In this document: piece by piece, positions 38,182-47,058 of the stretch
Layout: the number at the start of each line of letters is the position of its first letter
How positions within the stretch are numbered: the stretch's first letter is position 1
NCBI GenBank assembly: GCA_963730285.1
Contig: CAVSQY010000007.1
Span: 248,001 to 312,000, forward strand
DNA: 64,000 nucleotides
Direction of reading: 5' to 3'
DNA from: JARDZU01 sp963730285
Lineage (GTDB): Bacteria > Actinomycetota > Acidimicrobiia > Spongiisociales > ZC4RG35
The notes under the pieces: model-generated
Database searches by the model: none
What the model was told of the DNA's origin: nothing
Seen by the model: only the letters and a program-made list of their open reading frames with translations
Made by a program: the position numbers and the translations under genes

Positions 38182-39540
38182 ATGTCTGAAACGCGTAACC
38201 ATCTTCTGATCATCGGCGGCGGGCCGGCCGGCACTCAGGCGGCCACCACGGCCGCCGCGGACGGTGCGCGCGTGACTCTCGTCGAGAGGGACATCGTGGG
38301 CGGTGCCGCGCACCTATGGGATTGCATCCCGTCGAAGACGATGGCGGCCAGCGCCCTCCGTCATTCGTCGGTGCGAAATGCCGCACAGCTCGGGCTCACC
38401 ACAGAGCCGACCGAGGTCGACACCAAGGTGCTGGCGGAACGCATAAGGGTCATCACAGGCGACATCAATCGGAATTGGGTCGATCTTCTCTCCTCCCAAT
38501 CGGTCGATCTGGTCGAAGGCACCGGGCGGCTGATCTCTGATCACGAAGCGGTCCTGGAGACTGCGGATGGTTCGCGACAGGTGAGCTTCGATCGGGCGAT
38601 GATCTCAACGGGTAGCACCCCCAGGGTCCCGGATTGGGCCCCGGTGGATGGCGACCGCGTTCTCACCACTCGCGATTGCTACGACCTGAAGACCGTTCCC
38701 GAGCATGTGATCGTGATCGGCTCGGGAGTCACGGGCGTCGAGTTCGTTCACATCTTTGGCAGCCTCGGGTCAGAGGTGTCGCTCGTGGTTTCCCGTCAGC
38801 AGATCCTGCCCTATCGCGATGCAGAGGTGGCTGCCGTCCTGGAAGAGGATTTCCTGGAGCGAGGTGTCCGCCTCGTCATTGGAGCCAGGGCGGAGAAGAT
38901 CCAGGTCGAAGGTGACGACGTGTCCGTCCATTGCAACGATGGCCGTGTGATCAGCGGGTCCCATGCGTTATTGGCAGTTGGCTCGGTGCCGTTATCCGAT
39001 GGGCTCGGGCTCGAGACGGCCGGTATCGCGACCAAAAAGGGCTACATCGAAGTCGACGAGTTCCAGAGGACGACAGTGCCCCACATCTATGCAGCGGGTG
39101 ACGTGACCGGGCAGATGCCGTTGAGCTCGGTGGCATCGATGCAGGGTCGAAAGATCGCTCGACATGCGCTTGGCCTTCCGGTCGCACCGCTGGACTACTC
39201 GAAAGTGGCCGAAGCGGTGTTCACCGAGCCGGAGATCGCCTCTGTTGGCCTGGTCGATATCGACGCGGCGGCGCAGGGTCGAAAGGTCAGGACGACCAAG
39301 GTGCCGTTTGCGTCAAACGCCCGATCGGTCCTCCAGCACTTCACCAGGGGATTCGTCAAAGTGACTTCAGACCCGGCGACCGGCATCGTGTTGGGTGGGA
39401 CCATCGTCGGCCATCGTGCTTCGGAGCTGATCGGGGTGCTCGCTCTCGCCGTCCAAGCAGACGTCAATGTCAACACGCTAGTGGAGACCTTGATGGTTCA
39501 CCCGTCGATGGCCGAGGCCATCAGCGACGCGGCCGATTGA
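38182..39540 (+). CDS. FAD-dependent pyridine nucleotide-disulfide oxidoreductase family protein, LpdA-like, lacking the redox disulfide
   Basis: 452 residues. FAD site LLIIGGGPAGTQAATTAA; NAD(P) site VIVIGSGVTGVEFVHIFGSLG; FAD second site IYAAGDVTG; a C-terminal dimer domain with MVHPSMAEAISDAAD. Where dihydrolipoamide dehydrogenases have CxxxxC, this protein reads GGAAHLWDCIPSKT: only the second cysteine is kept, so it cannot form the usual redox disulfide. The pattern resembles mycobacterial LpdA (Rv3303c), an NAD(P)H:quinone reductase, more than lipoamide dehydrogenase or SthA. I infer a flavin-based electron-transfer role. It follows the mutase gene after 46 bp. Confidence 0.83.
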   Translation: MSETRNHLLIIGGGPAGTQAATTAAADGARVTLVERDIVGGAAHLWDCIPSKTMAASALRHSSVRNAAQLGLTTEPTEVDTKVLAERIRVITGDINRNWVDLLSSQSVDLVEGTGRLISDHEAVLETADGSRQVSFDRAMISTGSTPRVPDWAPVDGDRVLTTRDCYDLKTVPEHVIVIGSGVTGVEFVHIFGSLGSEVSLVVSRQQILPYRDAEVAAVLEEDFLERGVRLVIGARAEKIQVEGDDVSVHCNDGRVISGSHALLAVGSVPLSDGLGLETAGIATKKGYIEVDEFQRTTVPHIYAAGDVTGQMPLSSVASMQGRKIARHALGLPVAPLDYSKVAEAVFTEPEIASVGLVDIDAAAQGRKVRTTKVPFASNARSVLQHFTRGFVKVTSDPATGIVLGGTIVGHRASELIGVLALAVQADVNVNTLVETLMVHPSMAEAISDAAD

Positions 39541-39564
39541 CCTGGTCCGATCGGGCGGATTCCC

Positions 39565-41307
39565 CTACTTGACGATTGCGATGACCTGGCCCGAGGCGAC
39601 GTTATCTCCTGGCTGGACGCGCAGGTCGACGATTTCCCCGGTTGTCGGCGACTTGACCTCGTTTTCCATCTTCATGGCCTCCAGCACACAGATCGAGTCG
39701 CCTTCCTTGACGGCCTCACCGGCAGAGACCGAGACCTTGACGATCGTCCCCTGCATCGGAGAGGCGACTACCCCGTCACTTGCAGGCCCTGGCCCAGACG
39801 TCGCCAGTTTGGGAGGTCGGCGTCGCACGGCTCCACCTGCCACGGCCGGCTCCGGTGCCCAGTAGGAGACAGCGAAGCGGCGTCCGCTCACTTCGACCGT
39901 TATGTCACGGCGCGAGACACTCTCCTCTTCGGGAAGGGCAGGGACGGAGTCGGGGGACGCTTGACTCAGATCGACTGACTCCTCCATCCACTTGGTGTGT
40001 TGTTTGCCGTCGAGAAAGTCCTTGTGGGCCAGCACTGCGAGATGAGCGGGGATGGTCGAGGCGACGCCTCGGATTCGGAACTCCTCCAGCGCGCGTCGGC
40101 CACGGTTTATGGCACTGGTCCTGTCTTGTCCCCAGACGATCAACTTGGCCATCAGATTGTCGTAGTACTGGGTGACCGTCGTGCCCGGACGCACCCACGA
40201 GTCGACCCTGACTCCGGGCCCGGCGGGCTCATGCCACTCGACGACCTGGCCGGGAGTGGGCATGAATTCCCGGGACGGGTCCTCAGCGTTGATCCTGAAC
40301 TCGATGGCGTGGCCCCTTGGCTCCGGTGTGTCGAAGGTGATCGGGTCGCCATTGGCGATTCGCAACTGCCACTCCACCATGTCGAGGCCGGTCACCAGTT
40401 CCGTGACTGTGTGTTCGACTTGGAGCCGGGTGTTCATCTCGAGGAAGTAGAGGTCACCGTCGCTATCGAGGAGGAATTCGACGGTTCCGGCGTTCACATA
40501 GCCACATGACTCTCCGGCGGCCAGAGCGGCCCGGCTGAGGGCCTTTCGCTGTTTCGCGGTGAGACCGGGCGCAGGCGTTTCCTCGATCAGCTTCTGATGA
40601 CGACGCTGCACCGAGCAGTCTCTGTCGCCAAGGAAGACTCCATTACCCTGACTGTCGAAGAGAACTTGCGCCTCGATGTGACGCGGCCGCACGAGATACT
40701 TCTCCACGTACACCTCGGGGTTGCCGAAGTAGGCATCGGCCTCCCGTCGGGCACCCTCGAATGCGTCGGACAGCTCACTCTCGTCGTGCACCACCCGAAG
40801 ACCCTTGCCGCCACCGCCATGGGCGGCTTTGATCGCCAGCGGGAATCCGAATTCATCGGCCAGTTGTCGCACTTCGTCGACAGAGGTCACTGGCTCGGTG
40901 ATGCCAGGCACCGTGGGGACGCCGAACTTCTCGGCATTCCTCCTGGAGGTGATCTTGTCACCCATTCCTTTGATCGCCTCCGCCGGCGGCCCGACCCAGA
41001 TGATCCCGGCGTTTGCGACGGCGGCGGCGAATGTCGAGTTCTCGGACAAGAACCCATATCCGGGATGGATGGCCTCGGCGCCAGACTCATGAGCCACCTG
41101 CAGGACTTTTTCCTGGTTCAAGTAGCTCTCGGCGGCGGGAGCTGGACCGACATTCCAAGCTTCGTCGGCCAACTCGACATGCAGCGCATCTCGATCCAGC
41201 TCCGAGTAGATCGCAATGGTGCGCAAACCGAGGTCACGGGCCGTGCGGATGATGCGAACGGCGATCTCACCGCGGTTGGCCACGAGGAGGGACTTCACGA
41301 CCTGCAC
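39565..41307 (-). CDS. accA: acyl-CoA carboxylase alpha subunit (biotin carboxylase plus biotin carrier)
   Basis: 580 residues. Biotin carboxylase domains (1-450): VVKSLLVANRGEIAVRIIRT, HPGYGFLSENSTFAA, the ATP-grasp glycine loop AAHGGGGKGLRVV, RDCSVQRRHQKLIEE and FLEMNTRLQVEHTVTE. A linker and the C-terminal biotinyl domain follow, with the carrier Lys in EAMKMENE at about residue 546. It carboxylates biotin with ATP and bicarbonate for transfer by the beta subunit encoded just upstream (40 bp gap). This two-subunit layout is that of actinobacterial acetyl/propionyl-CoA carboxylases (AccA3/PccA). The start may be GTG 41307 or GTG 41298. Confidence 0.92.
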   Translation of the reverse strand: MQVVKSLLVANRGEIAVRIIRTARDLGLRTIAIYSELDRDALHVELADEAWNVGPAPAAESYLNQEKVLQVAHESGAEAIHPGYGFLSENSTFAAAVANAGIIWVGPPAEAIKGMGDKITSRRNAEKFGVPTVPGITEPVTSVDEVRQLADEFGFPLAIKAAHGGGGKGLRVVHDESELSDAFEGARREADAYFGNPEVYVEKYLVRPRHIEAQVLFDSQGNGVFLGDRDCSVQRRHQKLIEETPAPGLTAKQRKALSRAALAAGESCGYVNAGTVEFLLDSDGDLYFLEMNTRLQVEHTVTELVTGLDMVEWQLRIANGDPITFDTPEPRGHAIEFRINAEDPSREFMPTPGQVVEWHEPAGPGVRVDSWVRPGTTVTQYYDNLMAKLIVWGQDRTSAINRGRRALEEFRIRGVASTIPAHLAVLAHKDFLDGKQHTKWMEESVDLSQASPDSVPALPEEESVSRRDITVEVSGRRFAVSYWAPEPAVAGGAVRRRPPKLATSGPGPASDGVVASPMQGTIVKVSVSAGEAVKEGDSICVLEAMKMENEVKSPTTGEIVDLRVQPGDNVASGQVIAIVK

Positions 41308-41347
41308 CGGGCCGGTGTCTCGTTTGGCGCCTCCTCGACCGACGGGA

Positions 41348-42898
41348 TCACTGAGGCCCGTTCCCGTGCTTCTTGGGGGGCAGGGTCTCCCGTTTGGTCC
41401 GAAGCATCTCGAGGGCCCGGATCAGCTTGTACCTGGTCTCCCGGGGTTCGATCACCTCATCGACGAGACCCAACTCGGCCGCCACGTAGGGGTTGTTGAA
41501 CTTCTGTTCGTAGTCGGAGATCAGGGCAGCCTTGGTCGATTCGGGATCGTCCGATGACTTGAGCTCACGACGATGGATGACGTTCACGGCACCCTGAGCC
41601 CCCATGACTGCTATCTCGGCGGACGGCCAAGCGAACACCAGATCGGCGCGTATGCCTCGGGCATTCATGACCAGGTAGGCACCCCCGTAGGCCTTCCTCG
41701 TGATCACCGAAAGCCGGGGGACCGTGGCTTCGCAGTATGCGTAGAGCAGCTTGGCACCGTGTCTGATGATCCCATTGTGCTCCTGATCGACTCCAGGCAG
41801 GAACCCGGGGACATCGACAAAGGTGAGGATCGGGATGTTGAAGGCATCGCAGAACCTCACGAATCGGGCCGCCTTCTCAGAAGCCTGGATATCGAGCGTG
41901 CCGGCGAGGACGGCTGGCTGATTGGCCACGACGCCGACAGTGTGGCCGTCGAGACGTCCCAATCCGATCACGATGTTGCGCGCCCAATGCTCGTGGACCT
42001 CGAAGAAGGCGGAGTCGTCGAGGACCGTCTCGATGATGTCGACCATGTCGTAGGGCTGGTTGGAGGAGTCGGGGATGAGCGAGTCCAAGGTGTCGTCCAC
42101 TCGATCGGGCCGATCGGTCGGTGCGAAATAGGGGGGCAGCTCCATGTTGTTTCGCGGCAGGTAGGACACGAGGTACCTGACAGCTTCCAATGCATCGCTA
42201 CCGGACGGGTAGACGAAATGAGTGACCCCCGATTTGGAGGCATGCGTGGTGGCGCCTCCTAGCTCCTCCATCGTGACTTCTTCGCCTGTCACCGCCTTGA
42301 TCACGTCCGGGCCGGTGATGAACATGTGACTCGTCTTGTCGACTTGAAAGACGAAGTCGGTGAGCGCGGGGGAGTAGACGGCGCCACCTGCGCAGGGCCC
42401 CATGATCACCGAGATTTGTGGGATGACTCCAGATGCCCTCACGTTTCTCTCGAAGATCCGCCCATAGCCGTCGAGAGAGGAGATGCCCTCTTGGATGCGG
42501 GCGCCACCGGAGTCCTTGAGGCCGATCACGGGTGTCCCGGTCTCCAATGCCATGTCGAGGACCTTGCAGATCTTGTCGGCCACGACCTTGCTCAAGCTGC
42601 CGCCGAACACAGTGAAGTCCTCGGCGAAAACGAAGACGGCTCGCCCGTCGATGGTGCCATGGCCGGTGACGACCGCGTCACCGAGCGGGCGTTTGTCCTC
42701 GATCCCGAATCCGGACGACTGGTGACGGACGAACTGGTCGATCTCCTGGAAGGATCCTTTGTCGAGAAGGGTCTCGATGCGCTCACGTGCGGTGAGCTTG
42801 CCCAGTTCGTGTTGTCTGGCGATAGCTCGCTGGCTGCCGGCGTTCAGGGCCTCTTCGCGAAGCTCCCGGAGCCGCTCGATTCGCGCCTCGGTACCCAA
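41348..42898 (-). CDS. pccB: acyl-CoA carboxylase beta subunit (carboxyltransferase)
   Basis: 516 residues, propionyl-CoA/acetyl-CoA carboxyltransferase family. Motifs: TARERIETLLDKGSFQEID, GLKDSGGARIQEGISSLDGY, MGPCAGGAVYSPALTDF (first oxyanion region), TFVDVPGFLPGVDQEHNGII and RKAYGGAYLVMNARGIRADL (second oxyanion region). It moves the carboxyl group from biotin to acyl-CoA. The start is TTG 42898, just after a GGAGGAG sequence. It is divergent from birA with 43 bp between starts, and the alpha subunit follows it. Substrate preference (propionyl versus acetyl) cannot be fixed here, but the mutase nearby favours propionyl-CoA. Confidence 0.92.
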   Translation of the reverse strand: MGTEARIERLRELREEALNAGSQRAIARQHELGKLTARERIETLLDKGSFQEIDQFVRHQSSGFGIEDKRPLGDAVVTGHGTIDGRAVFVFAEDFTVFGGSLSKVVADKICKVLDMALETGTPVIGLKDSGGARIQEGISSLDGYGRIFERNVRASGVIPQISVIMGPCAGGAVYSPALTDFVFQVDKTSHMFITGPDVIKAVTGEEVTMEELGGATTHASKSGVTHFVYPSGSDALEAVRYLVSYLPRNNMELPPYFAPTDRPDRVDDTLDSLIPDSSNQPYDMVDIIETVLDDSAFFEVHEHWARNIVIGLGRLDGHTVGVVANQPAVLAGTLDIQASEKAARFVRFCDAFNIPILTFVDVPGFLPGVDQEHNGIIRHGAKLLYAYCEATVPRLSVITRKAYGGAYLVMNARGIRADLVFAWPSAEIAVMGAQGAVNVIHRRELKSSDDPESTKAALISDYEQKFNNPYVAAELGLVDEVIEPRETRYKLIRALEMLRTKRETLPPKKHGNGPQ

Positions 42899-42941
42899 GA
42901 CTCCTCCGTATCCTCCAAGTTTCGACTCGTCAGGGGACGAG

Positions 42942-43634
42942 ATGGCTACACCCTATTTGCTTATTCGCCAAGAAGAAGTCACATCGACTCAGGATCTCGC
43001 CCGCGCCCAGCTCGCTTCCTTGCCCGTCCAGGTGGTGGCACGACGCCAGACGGCGGGACGCGGCCGAACCGGAGCCGAGTGGGTCAATGCACCTGGGGCA
43101 CTCGCCACCTCGATCGCCTTCTTGGCCGACAGCGAAGACTGGCGGCCTTTTTCACTGATGGCCGGAGTGGCCGCGGTGAGAGCGATGCCGGGCCTCGGGC
43201 TGAAATGGCCAAACGACCTGATCGAGTCGGGCCGGAAAGTCGGCGGCATCTTGGTTGAGCGCAACGAAGATCGTGTCGTGGTGGGCCTCGGGGTCAATAT
43301 CTGGTGGCCCGACCCACCGGCGGGGTTCGGGGCTTTGAGATCCGATGAGCCTCCAGAGGCCCTTCATGCTCAGATCGCAGGGATTTGGGGCGCCGAGTTC
43401 CTCGACCTGGTAGCCAACAGAGATTGGCCCTTGGATGAGTACCGACGAACCTGCTTGACCATCGGCCGTCGAATCACATGGCATCCCGACGGAGCTGGCC
43501 TCGCTCGAGATGTCTCCGAAGAGGGGGCGCTCGTAGTCGAGTCGGATGGAACCACGATCACTCTCGGGTCGGGATCCGTCGATCACGTCCGATGGACTGG
43601 GAGCCCGAGCCCCGGATTCCCGGACCGGGGCTAG
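42942..43634 (+). CDS. birA: biotin--[acetyl-CoA carboxylase] ligase
   Basis: 230 residues, catalytic domain plus small C-terminal SH3-like domain, without the DNA-binding N-terminus of E. coli BirA, so it is probably not a repressor. Motifs: EEVTSTQDLA, the ATP/biotin loop ARRQTAGRGRTGAEW, LKWPNDLIESGRKVGGILVE, VVVGLGVNIWW. It biotinylates the carrier lysine of the alpha subunit encoded by the neighbouring divergent operon, a functional pairing. The open frame from 42759 antisense to the beta subunit is not used; ATG 42942 follows CAGGGGA. Confidence 0.9.
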   Translation: MATPYLLIRQEEVTSTQDLARAQLASLPVQVVARRQTAGRGRTGAEWVNAPGALATSIAFLADSEDWRPFSLMAGVAAVRAMPGLGLKWPNDLIESGRKVGGILVERNEDRVVVGLGVNIWWPDPPAGFGALRSDEPPEALHAQIAGIWGAEFLDLVANRDWPLDEYRRTCLTIGRRITWHPDGAGLARDVSEEGALVVESDGTTITLGSGSVDHVRWTGSPSPGFPDRG

Positions 43635-44368
43635 CCCAGGTCCAACTCCTCGGCGGAGGGCAGGGTGGCCTGGAAGAATTCGAGGACCCTGGCACGTGCG
43701 TCGGCCGCCGAGTCCTCGTGATAGCCGGTGGCATCGATGTCGAGGAAGTCGTGCCCGGCCTCTTCGTACAGGAGCCACTGGCCGTGGTCATTGCGACGCT
43801 GTGCTTCGTCGACCGTGGATGTCTCGATGAGGTCATCCTTGGCTCCGTACACGCCCAGTATGGGAATCGGCATGTGATCGAGATATTCGGCCACCGGATG
43901 TTCTCTTTCCTCGTCCCCGGTGAGTGGTGTGTACGCCACCGCCACCGATCCCACCCACTCTCTCGTAGCCGCAGCGATCAGGGCGAAACGACCCCCCACG
44001 TCGAGCCCCAACAGCCCGATCTTGCCTTGGACCACCCAGTGCACGTCCTCGGATCTGAGGAACTCGCCGGTCTCGTCGAGGTCGGTCATCGCCCTGGTGT
44101 CTGTCAGCCGTGAATAGCGATCGAGGGGCTCACCTTGATCTCGGTAGAAGTCGATGGCGACGCCGACTATCCCGGTGCGGGCAAGTGATCTGCACAGGTC
44201 CTTCTCGAATCCGGTCAGGCCATCGAGCGTGGGAAGTACCACGACCGCCGGGTAGCGGCCGGCCGTGTCCGGTCGAGCCAGGTACGCAGTCCTCATGCCG
44301 GCTCCGATTGGGATCGGCAAACTCCCAAACATGATCGAATGGGTTCCCTCGTGAGGCAGCACTGCCAT
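43631..44368 (-). CDS. dienelactone hydrolase family protein with an Asp at the nucleophile position
   Basis: 245 residues, alpha/beta hydrolase. The family strand-turn motif GxCxGG reads GLDVGG here, placing Asp123 where dienelactone hydrolases have Cys123. The acid (GVYGAKDD, about Asp178) and His (YEEAGHDF, His206) are in place. An Asp nucleophile is found in haloalkane dehalogenases and epoxide hydrolases, so the chemistry may differ from lactone hydrolysis, or the enzyme may be inactive. The ATG is preceded by a TAACGT element eight bases upstream on this strand. It overlaps the end of birA by four bases, convergently. Confidence 0.83.
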   Translation of the reverse strand: MAVLPHEGTHSIMFGSLPIPIGAGMRTAYLARPDTAGRYPAVVVLPTLDGLTGFEKDLCRSLARTGIVGVAIDFYRDQGEPLDRYSRLTDTRAMTDLDETGEFLRSEDVHWVVQGKIGLLGLDVGGRFALIAAATREWVGSVAVAYTPLTGDEEREHPVAEYLDHMPIPILGVYGAKDDLIETSTVDEAQRRNDHGQWLLYEEAGHDFLDIDATGYHEDSAADARARVLEFFQATLPSAEELDLG

Positions 44369-44376
44369 GGGCCGGT

Positions 44377-44382
44377 ACGTTA
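44377..44382 (-). promoter_or_regulatory. -10-like TAACGT for a leaderless start
   Basis: Minus-strand TAACGT lies eight bases before ATG 44368, with no ribosome binding site between. Confidence 0.45.
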
Positions 44383-44459
44383 ACCCGTCGCCCCTCGATC
44401 CTCGTCGGGGCCACCGTTAGCGACGGAACCGTCATTAGATTGAATTCGTCTCACCGACG

Positions 44460-45731
44460 ATGCCTTCATCTCCATCCCCCGCTCCTGCCCCGCGTCGCGG
44501 GCTGCCCAAGTGGCTCAAGGTCTCCATCATCGTCCTCCTGGTGGTGGCCAACTTGGCCGCGATCGGGTTGATCTGGGCGATCAACACCGGTCGGGACATA
44601 CTCGCCCTGGCAACCACCGACGAAGACGTGGTCGACGAGTTGACAGCGGCGTCTGGAGACGCCCTGACGTTTCTGATCGTCGGCTCCGACTCGCGGAAGG
44701 GTCTGGATGACCTCACCAATTTTGGCTCGGCCGGCGGTCAGCGGGGCGACGTGATCATGCTGGTCCGGCTCGACCGGTCGACCGGCAAGGCCAAAATCCT
44801 GAGCATTCCCCGCGATCTCTGGGTGGACATCCCGGGCAATGGGAAGGGCAAGATAAATGCGGCGTATGCATACGGCGGTCCCAGTCTCATGGTCCAGACG
44901 ATCAGGGAGAATCTCGGCATCAACATCAATCACTATGTCGAGGTCGGCTTCGTCGGCTTCATCGCCATGGTGGATGAGTTGGGGGGAATCGAGATGACCT
45001 TTCCCTATCCCGCTCGTGATGTGTCCTCGGGTCTGGACGTCCCTGCGGGCACGCAGGTCCTCGATGGCAGGATGGCCCTTGCCTTCGCCCGCTCACGCAA
45101 GTACCAGGAGTATCAGAACGGCAAGTGGGTCAGCGTCGACGCCAACGACATCGGGCGAACCCAGCGTCAACAGCAGGTGGTTCGCACAATCCTCACCGAG
45201 TTGAAGAGCCCATCCTCGGTTGCCGAGGCCGGTCAGATCGCTGGTGCGATGGCGGAGCACATGACAATCGACGCTTCATTGGCTGACGCGTCGGTGGCAA
45301 GCATGGCCTGGGACTTCAAGTCGTTACTGGGCGGGAACCTCGATGGCGTCACGCTTCCCGTCGACGGGGCGAGCATCGGCGGTGCATCGGTGGTGGTGCG
45401 TCGTGAACCGGACGCCACCGAGGCCATCCAAGCCTTCCTTGCCGGATCACAAGATGCGGCGACCACCCCTCTTCGCCTCCAGGTCCTGAACGGAAATGGG
45501 ATCTCAGGGGCGGCGAGTCATATGGCCGACCGACTCACAGCGGCTGGGTTCGAGGTGGCGTCCGTGGGTGACGCCGACAACAAGAGCTATCAAACGACAA
45601 CTGTTGTCGTGAGATCGGGAAGCGAAGCGGGCCAGACGGTCATCCAGGAGCTCGGTTTTGGTGTAGTGGAGTTCGGAAATGTCGATAACGCCTACGACGC
45701 GGTTGTGATCGTCGGTTCCGATTCGGCATGA
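44460..45731 (+). CDS. LytR-CpsA-Psr (LCP) family phosphotransferase with LytR_C domain
   Basis: 423 residues. Pro-rich cytoplasmic start, one membrane helix (VSIIVLLVVANLAAIGLIWAI), extracytoplasmic LCP domain (about 65-250) with FLIVGSDSRKG, RGDVIMLVRLD, ILSIPRDLWVDIPG, INHYVEVGFVGFIAMVDELGG and ALAFARSRKY (conserved Arg/Asp residues that bind the polyprenyl pyrophosphate). The C-terminal LytR_C domain (about 340-420) has LQVLNGNGISGAASHMADRL. LCP enzymes attach glycans to peptidoglycan, as the mycobacterial homologues do for arabinogalactan, so it could complete the pathway encoded further left. It precedes the UDP-glucose dehydrogenase gene. Confidence 0.9.
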   Translation: MPSSPSPAPAPRRGLPKWLKVSIIVLLVVANLAAIGLIWAINTGRDILALATTDEDVVDELTAASGDALTFLIVGSDSRKGLDDLTNFGSAGGQRGDVIMLVRLDRSTGKAKILSIPRDLWVDIPGNGKGKINAAYAYGGPSLMVQTIRENLGININHYVEVGFVGFIAMVDELGGIEMTFPYPARDVSSGLDVPAGTQVLDGRMALAFARSRKYQEYQNGKWVSVDANDIGRTQRQQQVVRTILTELKSPSSVAEAGQIAGAMAEHMTIDASLADASVASMAWDFKSLLGGNLDGVTLPVDGASIGGASVVVRREPDATEAIQAFLAGSQDAATTPLRLQVLNGNGISGAASHMADRLTAAGFEVASVGDADNKSYQTTTVVVRSGSEAGQTVIQELGFGVVEFGNVDNAYDAVVIVGSDSA

Positions 45732-45748
45732 TCGACCGGTGGCTTTCC

Positions 45749-45754
45749 TAGGAT
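45749..45754 (+). promoter_or_regulatory. -10-like TAGGAT for a leaderless start
   Basis: TAGGAT ends seven bases before TTG 45762. The spacing suggests that TTG, directly followed by ATG 45765, can be the first base pair of the message. Confidence 0.4.
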
Positions 45755-45761
45755 TGAGGCG

Positions 45762-47039
45762 TTGATGGACATTGCAATCATCGGAGCCGGCTATGTCGGT
45801 CTTGTGACCGGCGCTGGTCTCGCCAGCCTCGGACATCGGGTTCGTATCGGCGAGGTCAACGGTGAGCGAGTCGATCTCCTCAACTCGGGAGGCGTGCCCA
45901 TATATGAGGAGGGTCTCCCTGATCTGATCTCGAGAGCCAGGGCGCTCGGCCTCCTCAGCTTCCACGCCTCCAATAGCGAGGCCATCGATGGCGCCAAGTT
46001 CGTCTTTCTGTGTCTCCCCACACCCGAATCCGAAGATGGCCGGGCCGACCTGCGGTACGTTCATGCCGTAGTCGATGAGCTCGGGCCTTTGGTGGGGGAA
46101 GACACGATCTTCGTCGTCAAGTCGACGGTCCCCCCGGGCACGGTGGCCTCTCTGCGCAAGCGTCTCGCCGATGTCGGCAGCCCGGCCCGGATCGTCTCAC
46201 ATCCCGAATTTCTCCGAGAAGGTAAGGCCGTCGAGGATTTTCAGAAGCCCGATCGCGTCGTGGTCGGGGCCCTGGAGGAGTCGGATGCGCGTGAGGTGGC
46301 TGAGTTGTACCGGAGCCTCGATCCGGACGTGGTGATCACCGACCCGACATCCGCCGAGATGATCAAGTATGCGTCGAATGCTTACCTGGCCGCACGACTC
46401 ACCTTTGTCAACACGCTGTCCAACGTCTGTGAGGCGGTCGGCGCCGACATTCTCGATGTTGTGAAAGGCCTCGGCATGGATCATCGGATCGGTCCCCACT
46501 TCCTACAACCCGGGCCCGGATACGGCGGGTCTTGCTTCCCCAAAGACACTTCGGCCCTGATCGCCGTGGCACAAGATGCCGGCTACGACTTCGAGCTCTT
46601 GCGAGCCGTGATCGAGGCAGACGAGGAGCAACGGCGCCGAGTCGCCGACAAGGTGAGGCAGGCCGCTGGAGGTGGCCTCCGGGGTCGACGAGTTGGCATG
46701 TGGGGAGTGGCGTTCAAGGCAGGCACCGATGATGTTCGGGAGTCGCCGGCGGTCCGCATCGCCAATCTCCTCCAAAACGATGGGGCCGAGGTCGTGGCCT
46801 ACGACCCGGAGGCGACCACCGATGTGCTGACGATGGCCGAGGACCCCATTGCGGCCTGTCAGGATGCGGACGTGTTGTTGATCGCCACGGAGTGGCCCGA
46901 GTTCTCGACCGTCGACATGTCGGAGGTGGCCCGGGTCATGAGAGGGCATCGGGTGGTGGATGCCCGAAACCTCCTCGATCCCAAGGCGGTGCGGGCCGTG
47001 GGTCTCGACTACTGGGGATTGGGCCGACCCGGGGCCTGA
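45762..47039 (+). CDS. ugd: UDP-glucose 6-dehydrogenase
   Basis: 424-425 residues depending on TTG 45762 or ATG 45765. NAD site IAIIGAGYVGLVTGAGLASLGH; middle motifs DTIFVVKSTVPPGT, HPEFLREGKAVEDF (typical of UDP-glucose dehydrogenases), EMIKYASNAYLAARLTFVN; catalytic Cys in PGPGYGGSCFPKDTSAL; C-terminal UDP-binding domain GMWGVAFKAGTDDVRESPA. It makes UDP-glucuronate from UDP-glucose with two NAD, a precursor for acidic surface glycans. It is the second UDP-sugar dehydrogenase of the window. It converges on cofE with a 19-bp gap. Confidence 0.92.
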   Translation: MMDIAIIGAGYVGLVTGAGLASLGHRVRIGEVNGERVDLLNSGGVPIYEEGLPDLISRARALGLLSFHASNSEAIDGAKFVFLCLPTPESEDGRADLRYVHAVVDELGPLVGEDTIFVVKSTVPPGTVASLRKRLADVGSPARIVSHPEFLREGKAVEDFQKPDRVVVGALEESDAREVAELYRSLDPDVVITDPTSAEMIKYASNAYLAARLTFVNTLSNVCEAVGADILDVVKGLGMDHRIGPHFLQPGPGYGGSCFPKDTSALIAVAQDAGYDFELLRAVIEADEEQRRRVADKVRQAAGGGLRGRRVGMWGVAFKAGTDDVRESPAVRIANLLQNDGAEVVAYDPEATTDVLTMAEDPIAACQDADVLLIATEWPEFSTVDMSEVARVMRGHRVVDARNLLDPKAVRAVGLDYWGLGRPGA

Positions 47040-47058
47040 TTCCCTGTGTGAGGGGGAA

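Noticed and set aside
42326..43258. 310-residue plus frame over the carboxylase beta subunit and birA
   Set aside because: Runs antisense to the beta subunit and out of frame with birA, both of which have clear motifs.
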